From assembly GCA_031553855.1 (NCBI GenBank), contig JAVBKW010000038.1:1-19999 (forward strand): a stretch of DNA of 19,999 nt, in the 5' to 3' direction. Below, piece after piece: positions 14,411 through 19,999 of this stretch (positions within the stretch are counted from its first letter, which is position 1; the number at the start of each line of letters is the position of its first letter). This DNA is from RACS-047 sp031553855. GTDB lineage: Bacteria > Bacillota > Clostridia > Christensenellales > Pumilibacteraceae. Under the pieces are notes generated by a model. It saw nothing but the letters and a program-made list of their open reading frames with translations, did no database searches and was not told where the DNA came from. The position numbers and the translations under genes are program-made.

Positions 14411-14443
14411 TTCCGATTACTGTCTTTTTAAAGGGGCCGAAAA

Positions 14444-15232
14444 ATGAATATAATAATAGTAGACGACGAACAGCCCGCGCTCAACGCTATGAAACGCGCC
14501 TTGTTAATAGCCGCCCCCGCCTCAAAGGCCACAGAGTTTCTCTACGCCGACGAGGCTTTAGTCTATGCGGGTTCAGAAAATGTGGACGTTGCGTTTTTAG
14601 ATATTGAAATGAGCGAAATCAACGGTCTGCAGCTTGCAAAGCGGCTAAAAGAGCTTAACGGCAAAACGAACATCATATTTGTTACCGGCTACAGCCAGTA
14701 TGCGCTGCAAGCCTTTTCCATCAGCGCGTCGGGCTATATTATAAAGCCCATCGACCCCTCGCGCGTGGCAGTGGAGCTTGAAAACCTGCGTTACGGTATC
14801 GATAAGGCGGATAAAGGAATACGCGTTCAATGCTTTGGCAATTTTGAGGTGTTTGTTGACGGCAAGCCGGCGGCATTCCGCAGGCCCAAGGCGAAGGAGG
14901 CGTTGGCGTACCTAGTGGACCGCAAGGGCGCAAACGTCAGCAAGAAAGCTCTCGCCTCCGTTTTGTGGGAGGATAAAGCCTACACGCGCAGCATCCAGTC
15001 GCATCTTTATAAGCTTATCGAGGAGATCGAGTATGCTTTGAGCCTTGTAAACGCACAGTCGATATTTATCAAGTCCAGCGGCTATTATAGAGTCGACGTC
15101 AATAAGTTCGCCTGCGACTACTACGAATTTGAAAAAGGAAACGCCCGCGCCGTCAACGCCTATCAAGGCGAATATATGAATGAGTATTGCTGGGGAGAAT
15201 TTACAATAGGGTATCTGGACAGGAAAGTATAA
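14444..15232 (+). CDS. Response regulator: receiver domain plus AfsR/SARP-like winged-helix output
   Basis: 262 residues. The receiver domain (1-115) has the acidic pair Asp7-Asp8, phospho-acceptor Asp53 in 'FLDIEM', Thr81 and Lys101 in 'IIKPID'. From about 127 ('VQCFGNFEVFVDGKP') to 215 there is an OmpR-like winged helix of the SARP/AfsR type: 'RPKAKEALAYLVDRKGANVSKKAL', then 'SHLYKLIEEIEYAL' and 'KSSGYYRVDV'. A short C-terminal stretch resembles the beginning of a BTAD domain and ends early. AAAGGGG lies about 7 nt before the ATG. It would be phosphorylated by the LytS-like kinase upstream. Likely targets are the neighbouring ABC or surface-protein genes, which is inference. Confidence 0.9.
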   Translation: MNIIIVDDEQPALNAMKRALLIAAPASKATEFLYADEALVYAGSENVDVAFLDIEMSEINGLQLAKRLKELNGKTNIIFVTGYSQYALQAFSISASGYIIKPIDPSRVAVELENLRYGIDKADKGIRVQCFGNFEVFVDGKPAAFRRPKAKEALAYLVDRKGANVSKKALASVLWEDKAYTRSIQSHLYKLIEEIEYALSLVNAQSIFIKSSGYYRVDVNKFACDYYEFEKGNARAVNAYQGEYMNEYCWGEFTIGYLDRKV

Positions 15233-15274
15233 CAAGCCTTTTAAAAACGCCTTACCCCAAAATTTATTATAGTA

Positions 15275-15398
15275 GCATTTGGGGAATAAAGCTTGCTTTA
15301 ATCCCCAAATGCGCTCGCCGCAAAAGGTTTAAAACCCCGCGGCTCTGCTGCGCAAGGCGCGCGGCATTGACGCGCGGGTGCAGGGCTCTGCCCTGCGG
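15275..15398 (-). repeat. Multi-hairpin dispersed repeat, family 1, copy 2 (inverted relative to copy 1)
   Basis: The reverse complement of 15275-15398 aligns along its length with bases 1-127. It opens with an 18-bp near-perfect hairpin (15275-15292 with 15295-15312, one mismatch, TT loop), then the shared AAAAGGTTTAAAACCCC core, and ends with the GCAGGGC/GCCCTGC hairpin. It lies just after the response regulator stop, so it may also act as that gene's 3' end. Confidence 0.85.
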
Positions 15399-15424
15399 TT
15401 TAATAACTTTTATTACAAAACCTT

Positions 15425-15473
15425 AAAAAGGGACTGCCTTACGGGAAAAAGCCGGTAAGGCGGCCCCTTTTCT
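15425..15473 (+). terminator. Intrinsic terminator after the two-component operon
   Basis: The arm starting AAAAAGGGACTGCCTTAC pairs with GTAAGGCGGCCCCTTTT across an A-rich loop. The stem has an A-C and a G-G mismatch and one wobble pair, and ends in TTTTCTATT. It resembles the hairpin at 17969-18020 and looks like a diverged member of the same element. Between 15474 and 15570 I see nothing else. Confidence 0.75.
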
Positions 15474-15570
15474 ATTACATTTTTGCAACGCAAGGCTCGC
15501 CGGTTTGTCGTCAGTATGTCATGCGGCGTTTATAATAGCAAATAGTATAAGCGTATATTTGTCGTTATTT

Positions 15571-15734
15571 TATAATGCAAGCGGACGCGCTTAAAGGGAG
15601 AAAAAAACGTGAAAGATAATTCATCGCCGCATACGGGCTACGCTTGTCTTGCCTCGTCGGTTGCGTATGTGAAATACGCGCCGCTTTATTCGCAATCCAA
15701 CTGTTGCCCGCCTGCGCCGCGGCTTATCTTTCAC
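15571..15734 (+). ncRNA. Possible structured 5' leader RNA of the surface-protein gene
   Basis: A TATAAT (15571-15576) without a clear -35 could start a transcript near 15583. The leader contains nested pairings: P1 GTGAAAGATAA/TTATCTTTCAC (15609-15619 with 15724-15734, perfect 11 bp), P2 GCCGC/GCGGC (15626-15630 with 15719-15723), P3 CGGGC/GCCCG (15634-15638 with 15706-15710) and the hairpin GCGTAT/ATACGC (15663-15668 with 15674-15679). The 3' arm of P1 could instead pair TCAC with GTGA (15743-15746), 5 nt before the surface gene's ribosome binding site. It could be a cis-regulatory RNA or an inserted palindromic repeat. I match it to no known riboswitch class. Confidence 0.4.
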
Positions 15735-15746
15735 TACTTTTTGTGA
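15609..15746 (+). CDS. Possible 45-residue leader ORF (hypothetical)
   Basis: A GTG at 15609 with AGGGAG 8 nt upstream opens 45 codons ending at TGA 15744-15746, 12 nt before the ATG of the surface-protein gene. The product would be neutral to slightly basic, with Cys13 and a Cys32-Cys33-Pro-Pro run and no clear signal peptide or membrane segment. The good ribosome binding site and tight spacing argue for translation, perhaps as a leader peptide. Against it, the same bases form a nested palindrome, so the open frame may be incidental. Function unknown. Confidence 0.3.
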   Translation: MKDNSSPHTGYACLASSVAYVKYAPLYSQSNCCPPAPRLIFHYFL

Positions 15747-15758
15747 TATAAGGAGGTC

Positions 15759-17900
15759 ATGAGTATAATTATGACAAAAATTCATAAAGCAAAACCGTCT
15801 TTGATATTTATTATGGCAATTGCGTTTATTATGGCAATTGCGGCGGGCGCAGTATCGCAAAACAAAAGCGGCGTCAACGCGGCCGGGCCGACAGCCTTGA
15901 CGGGCAGCGAATCGCTGAACTTGACCCTGCTTTCATCCGCCGCATCGTATGCGGGAACAGGCGGAGGCACGGCGGAATGGAACGGCAGCAACAGTCTGAC
16001 GTTTACCGACTTTGTATTCTCAACGAGCAGCGCGCTTCCGGTCATAGTGCCAAACGGAACTACGGTCACTCTTGTCGGGACGAGTATAATTACAAGTACG
16101 GGAACAGGCTCGATCAGGGGAATACAAAGCAGCATAGGCAGCTTTACGATAACTTCATCGACAAACGGCAAGCTGACCGTCAACACCGCAGACCTTACCG
16201 GCGGCGCCAGCTCGAATTACGGAATAAAGTCTGCAAGCGACCTAACCTTTGACGGCAGCTGCGACGTGACTGTAAACGCAGGAAAGGCCTACGACTCGCG
16301 CGCAATAGCCGCATCCAGTAAAATAACGATCAACGCCTCTGCAAAAATTAAGGCAAGCGCAAAAGCTATCACGGGAGCGTCGTGGTCTGTGGGCGTGCGG
16401 GCAGATTCTACTTTGATAATTGCTCCGGGCGCAAAAATAACCGCAGAATGCGCCGACGCCGATCATTACGGCCCGGTTTCGGCAAGCACCACAGTTAACG
16501 CAACGGGAACAACCTTTGTCGGCGGCGCAAGCAGTTCGCACGCCTACCGTTTAGGCTTTAGCAACGGCAATATCGGCCCCTCGCTTTTAATTTTAGCCGG
16601 GCAAGAGCTTCCGATGGGATTTGCAAAGTTTGCAACGGCAGCATCGCCTGCTTTTTTAGCGGCAATAGAGCTTAATAACAGTTTTTCGCAGAACGCAGAG
16701 GGGTTAGTTGCGGCAGTTGATCAAACGGACGAATCCAAAATCAACATCACAGGAACAGCCGGGGTCACAGAAACGGTTGTGTTATCGATACCGGCAGGCG
16801 TCACAATCGACTGGCAGGCAAGCCTTACGGGCAGCACAGACGATAGCATTGTAGAGCTTGCCGATACCTGCGGCGCCGGTTCAAAATTTTTAATGACGGC
16901 AGGCTCGATTGTCAGGATAGACAGCGGAATAGCTCTTCAGATCAGGACCGCCGCCGCAGAGATAAATATATCCGGCGGATATATAGCGTCCCTCGGGTAC
17001 GGATTAAAGAACAATGCGCAGGGTACGGTCACCCTTAGCGGTAACGCCGCGGTTTTTGGCAGGCCTGCGGGATGTTATATTTTTGAGGGCTATCTTTCTC
17101 AGACAGGAAATTCTGTTGAAATCAACTGCACCTCCGCCGCAAATGTTTTTGACGCGGGACCGAGCGCTAATTTGAGCGCGACAACCGGCTTTAGCTGCGC
17201 TTGGGGTCTGGGCGGACAGGACGGAACAGTCTCCGGCGTCATATATGAAAAAAGCGGTTACACCGGCTTTATACCGGTGGCGGGCGTTACAGTAAAGGCA
17301 ATATCCGCCTTTAGCGCCGACCCGACGATACCGGCAATATGGAAAGGCGCGGCCTTACCTGCAATTATACCCGGCACAACGGCGATAGACGGGACTTACA
17401 CGTGGCAGACGCCGAACGGGAATGTAGAGTCAAGCGGCGAATACGTGATAGTATTTACGCCTGAAAATACGGCAAACTATTATCCAAAGACGTTCGACGT
17501 GCAGGTCACTGTTATCGACGGCACAGCGCTAGGCGATAAAATTGCCCAGATACAAGCAGCGTTAAGCAGCGTTCAAACGGGCAGCAAAAAAGGCCAATAT
17601 TCAAAGCAAGACGTTAACTCGCTTACAAACGCGCTCAACACGGCTAAAGCGTATATAGAAGGGGCTCCCACAACCCAGCAAGCGGCAAACGACGCTTTGG
17701 CCGCATTAGAGGCCGCCAATACTGCGTTTGAAGCAACTGTAAATAAAGGCGGCGGCGGGTCATTACTGTGGCTGATAATTACTCTGCCTGCCGTCATCCT
17801 GCTGTCAGGATGCGCCGCGTTCTACTTTTTCTATATCCGCACAGGCAAAGTAAGCTGGTTCCGCAAAAAAAAGGAGCAGGAAGATAAGGAAGCGGAGTAA
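15759..17900 (+). CDS. Secreted, membrane-anchored surface protein: beta-helix-like repeats, Ig-like domain, FIVAR domain
   Basis: 713 residues. The N-terminal signal peptide (core about residues 13-32) contains a duplicated FIMAIA hexapeptide. Residues about 45-480 are Ser/Thr/Gly/Ala-rich with recurring short strands ('TVTLVGTSIITSTG', 'KLTVNTADLTGG', 'DVTVNAGKAYDSRAI', 'KITINASAKIKASAKAI'). These suggest a right-handed beta-helix like DUF4353/pectin-binding proteins. Then come an Ig-like domain (about 485-590, 'GTYTWQTPNG', 'FTPENTANYYPKTFDVQVTVIDG'), a FIVAR domain (about 592-665) and a C-terminal helix (about 669-693) with a basic RKKK tail. No LPXTG is present, so the C-terminal helix should hold it in the membrane. 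Likely an adhesin or glycan-binding protein (inference). AGGAGG at 15751-15756 is only 2 nt from ATG 15759; ATG 15771, 14 nt away, is an alternative start. Confidence 0.82.
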   Translation: MSIIMTKIHKAKPSLIFIMAIAFIMAIAAGAVSQNKSGVNAAGPTALTGSESLNLTLLSSAASYAGTGGGTAEWNGSNSLTFTDFVFSTSSALPVIVPNGTTVTLVGTSIITSTGTGSIRGIQSSIGSFTITSSTNGKLTVNTADLTGGASSNYGIKSASDLTFDGSCDVTVNAGKAYDSRAIAASSKITINASAKIKASAKAITGASWSVGVRADSTLIIAPGAKITAECADADHYGPVSASTTVNATGTTFVGGASSSHAYRLGFSNGNIGPSLLILAGQELPMGFAKFATAASPAFLAAIELNNSFSQNAEGLVAAVDQTDESKINITGTAGVTETVVLSIPAGVTIDWQASLTGSTDDSIVELADTCGAGSKFLMTAGSIVRIDSGIALQIRTAAAEINISGGYIASLGYGLKNNAQGTVTLSGNAAVFGRPAGCYIFEGYLSQTGNSVEINCTSAANVFDAGPSANLSATTGFSCAWGLGGQDGTVSGVIYEKSGYTGFIPVAGVTVKAISAFSADPTIPAIWKGAALPAIIPGTTAIDGTYTWQTPNGNVESSGEYVIVFTPENTANYYPKTFDVQVTVIDGTALGDKIAQIQAALSSVQTGSKKGQYSKQDVNSLTNALNTAKAYIEGAPTTQQAANDALAALEAANTAFEATVNKGGGGSLLWLIITLPAVILLSGCAAFYFFYIRTGKVSWFRKKKEQEDKEAE

Positions 17901-17968
17901 GCTTGCTAATCTATTGACAAGCGTCTCGCAAACGGAATACAGATAAGAGCCATATAAAAACCCAAAAC

Positions 17969-18020
17969 AAAAAGGGGCTGTCTTACGAGAAAAAAACTCG
18001 TGAGACAGCCCCTTTTTTTT
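17969..18020. terminator. Strong bidirectional intrinsic terminator
   Basis: A 21-bp stem with a single T-G wobble pairs 17969-17989 with 17997-18017 across a 7-A loop. It is followed by a T run to 18020 on the + strand, and on the - strand by a T-rich tract from the upstream AAAACAAAAA. It separates the surface gene from the convergent hybrid kinase. The remaining 18021-18106 holds nothing I recognise. Confidence 0.93.
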
Positions 18021-18106
18021 GTTTATTGTGTTAGTAGGCTGTTTCAAGAAAGCGCGAAAAAAGCCGAGTTGCAAGACGAGGGCAGCGGCGCGAAGCGACA
18101 CCTTTT

Positions 18107-19828
18107 TTATTTAGTATATTTGTCTATACAGGCCAGTATTTCGTAGATATCGATGGGTTTTTTGATATGTTCGTTCATTCCGCAGGCAAGGCAGCGCATG
18201 ATGTCTTCCTTAAAAACGGTGGCGGTCAGCGCGATGATAGGAATGTTTTTTGCCTTATCGCCGGGCAGGGCGCGGATGGATTTTGTCGCCTCGTAGCCGT
18301 CCATGTCGGGCATATGTATGTCCATAAAAATGAGGTCGAATCTTTGCGGCGCGGCTTTAAACTCTTCAAGCGCGGCGCGTCCGTTTTCGGCGGTAACTAT
18401 GTTTATCGAGGTGTCCTCTAAAAGAGATTCGATTATTTCTCTGTTAAGCGCGACGTCCTCTGCCAGCAGCAGGGTTTTTCCGGCGAAGCGGCCGTTAAAG
18501 CTTTCAAGGTTTACATTCGGAAGCGCGGAGTCGGATACGTCTTGATCCGATTTATCGGCAACGATAAAAAAGGTAAATTCAGAGCCCTTTTCGGGCTGCG
18601 ATTCCACCCAAATGTCGCCGCCGAGCATTCTGGCGAGGTTTTTGCAGATGGCAAGGCCCAGCCCCGTGCCGCCGAATCTGCGCGAAATAGAATTGTCCGC
18701 CTGCTCAAACGAGCGGAAAAGCTTTGACTGGCTATCCTTTGAAATGCCGATGCCGTTGTCTTTTACCCTAAATTCCAGCGTGACCTTATCTGCGGACTGC
18801 TCTATAACCTTAGCGGAAAGCGAGATATTGCCGCCCTCCGGAGTAAATTTTGACGCATTGGACAAAAGATTTGAAATTATCTGCAAAAGCCGCTGTTCGT
18901 CGGTTATGATACGCTCAGGGATCGCCTCGTCAACGTCGAGGGAAAAATGCTGTTTCTTTTCGTCGAAACGCACGTTCGCGACCGTCGCCGCCTTTACTAT
19001 CATATTTTTGAAAGAAAAGTCTGAAGCGGAAATATCGAATTTATTAGCCTCGATCTTAGACATATCGAGGATGTCGTTTATAACTCCTAATAGATGCTGC
19101 GACGCGTCCAGTATCTTGTCTATGGAATAATCCTTTTTTTCGTAGCTTTTCGACGCCTTGCCTATACTCGCCATACCTATTATGGCGTTTAGCGGCGTGC
19201 GCATTTCGTGCGACATATTCGCCAGGAAATCGGATTTTGCGTTGCTCGCCTTTTCAGCCGTTTCCTTTGCCATATAAAGCTCGGTAAGGTCGATAAGCAA
19301 TACCATAGTTCCCTCGACCTTGCCGCCGTCGGCCAGCATAGGAGTGAGGCAGACGTTGTATTTGCGCGGGTCGGATTTCAGATTAAGATCCAGCGGCATA
19401 ATTAAATTAACCGTGCATTTTTTTTCGTACGACTCGGCAAGCTTTTGCTCCAGCAGCTCATATTTTTCGTTTCCGACAAAACGGGAAAGGATTTCGGAAT
19501 AATGCTTGCCGTTAATGAGCCCGAAGTTTTTAATGCCGAAAAGCTTTAAAAAAGTGTCGGAGCAATAGGCAAAATTACCGTCTCCGTCTAGCAAAATTAT
19601 GGAGTCGGGCGCGTTTTCCAGCATAAGATTCATATACTTTTCAAGTCTTGACTTTTCAATAGAGATAGCCTTTTCTACGTTTGTCATCGTTTGGATAACG
19701 TGCGTACTGCGCATTGCCGTCAGCTCAAGCTGGTCGTATTTGCGCTGAAGCTTTTTGTTTTCGATCTTTAAAGCTTCGATTTCGGCTGCCAGCTCTGAAA
19801 GAGTCTTGTTTTGTTCCGGAATATCCAT
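18107..19828 (-). CDS. Soluble PAS-containing hybrid histidine kinase (HisKA, HATPase, receiver)
   Basis: 573 residues with no transmembrane segment, so cytoplasmic. An N-terminal coiled coil (about 5-65) is followed by a PAS domain (about 66-185: 'NAPDSIILLDGDGNFAYCSDTFLKLFG'). HisKA has phospho-acceptor His207 in 'FLANMSHEMRTPLNAIIGMA'. HATPase_c has the N box 'LLQIISNLLSNASKFTPEGG' (N324), 'DNGIGI' and 'GGTGLGLAI'. A C-terminal receiver (450-573) has Asp503 in 'FMDIHMPDMDG', Thr535 and Lys557. There is no Hpt or output domain, so it must pass phosphate to an unlinked Hpt protein or act by itself. TAAGGA (19835-19840) is 6 nt from the ATG. It converges with the surface-protein gene, and a dispersed hairpin repeat lies just upstream. 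Signal unknown. Confidence 0.95.
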   Translation of the reverse strand: MDIPEQNKTLSELAAEIEALKIENKKLQRKYDQLELTAMRSTHVIQTMTNVEKAISIEKSRLEKYMNLMLENAPDSIILLDGDGNFAYCSDTFLKLFGIKNFGLINGKHYSEILSRFVGNEKYELLEQKLAESYEKKCTVNLIMPLDLNLKSDPRKYNVCLTPMLADGGKVEGTMVLLIDLTELYMAKETAEKASNAKSDFLANMSHEMRTPLNAIIGMASIGKASKSYEKKDYSIDKILDASQHLLGVINDILDMSKIEANKFDISASDFSFKNMIVKAATVANVRFDEKKQHFSLDVDEAIPERIITDEQRLLQIISNLLSNASKFTPEGGNISLSAKVIEQSADKVTLEFRVKDNGIGISKDSQSKLFRSFEQADNSISRRFGGTGLGLAICKNLARMLGGDIWVESQPEKGSEFTFFIVADKSDQDVSDSALPNVNLESFNGRFAGKTLLLAEDVALNREIIESLLEDTSINIVTAENGRAALEEFKAAPQRFDLIFMDIHMPDMDGYEATKSIRALPGDKAKNIPIIALTATVFKEDIMRCLACGMNEHIKKPIDIYEILACIDKYTK

Positions 19829-19858
19829 AGTATTTCCTTACGTTTTAATGTTTTACTC

Positions 19859-19999
19859 AATAAAGGGTATTCATACCGCAGGATAAATCCTGCACCTCGC
19901 GCCTTTGGCGCGCCTTTTTACGCTAAAGCGCGGGGTATGCACCTTTGTCGGTGGCGCAAAAATGCCCTTGCAAGCAAGCATTTTTGCGGTCAGAATCAA
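19859..19999 (+). repeat. Multi-hairpin dispersed repeat, family 2, copy B (cut by window end)
   Basis: Direct-orientation copy of 14270-14410, offset 5589 bp, with 3 mismatches in 141 bp; one mismatch is compensating in a stem and one lies in a loop. It lies about 20 bp upstream of the hybrid kinase's ribosome binding site, in the opposite orientation to that gene, so it sits in the place of its promoter. Confidence 0.95.

Noticed and set aside
14247..14443. Small ORFs across the kinase-regulator gap
   Set aside because: The open frames run through the hairpin repeat, lack ribosome binding sites and show no coding pattern.
1..15398. Composite transposon bounded by the inverted family-1 repeats
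   Set aside because: No transposase or integrase inside, the content is core housekeeping genes, and the repeats resemble small intergenic hairpin elements.
18021..18106. Possible repeat or small RNA between the terminator and the hybrid kinase stop
   Set aside because: GC-rich stretch without a convincing stem, promoter or second copy in the window.

Overview
The window looks like a chromosomal segment of a Gram-positive Bacillota, most likely an uncultured Clostridia-type lineage (inference). The signs are dnaX-ybaB-recR in that order, a YitT-family membrane protein, a LytS/YesM-type kinase paired with a receiver plus AfsR/SARP-like regulator, a FIVAR-bearing cell-surface protein, and mostly AAGGAG-type ribosome binding sites. 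Almost all genes lie on the + strand; only a small membrane protein (6904-7104) and a hybrid histidine kinase (18107-19828) are on the - strand. I see no tRNA, rRNA, CRISPR array, transposase or phage gene.

Layout. 1-335: no gene; a multi-hairpin repeat and a promoter. 336-2671: an alpha/beta-hydrolase-like protein whose nucleophile position holds glycine, then signal peptidase I (lepB). 2672-3025: an AT-rich gap with a dense cluster of DnaA boxes and a DnaA-trio-like run next to an AT tract. This is a convincing candidate replication origin (oriC). 3026-6744: rsmG, mnmE, smpB and a class I methyltransferase, covering rRNA and tRNA modification and ribosome rescue. 6745-8219: a terminator, a tiny two-helix membrane protein and yitT. 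8384-10953: dnaX (apparently leaderless), ybaB and recR. 11148-12820: an ABC exporter pair preceded by three 46-bp tandem repeats. 12960-15232: a two-component system whose kinase and regulator are separated by a dispersed hairpin repeat. 15233-15758: a second multi-hairpin repeat, a terminator and a structured leader with a possible 45-codon ORF. 15759-17900: a large surface protein. 18107-19828: a soluble PAS/hybrid kinase, convergent with it, with another copy of the dispersed repeat upstream.

How it fits together. The middle is ori-proximal housekeeping: origin, RNA modification, clamp loader and recombination mediator. The right third is accessory envelope and signalling: ABC export, sensor kinase and regulator, surface adhesin-like protein, hybrid kinase. 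The right third and the left edge carry two families of structured intergenic repeats. No classical defence or mobile system is visible. The strongest unusual signals are the origin between lepB and rsmG, the repeat families, the leaderless dnaX promoter and the structured leader upstream of the surface protein.
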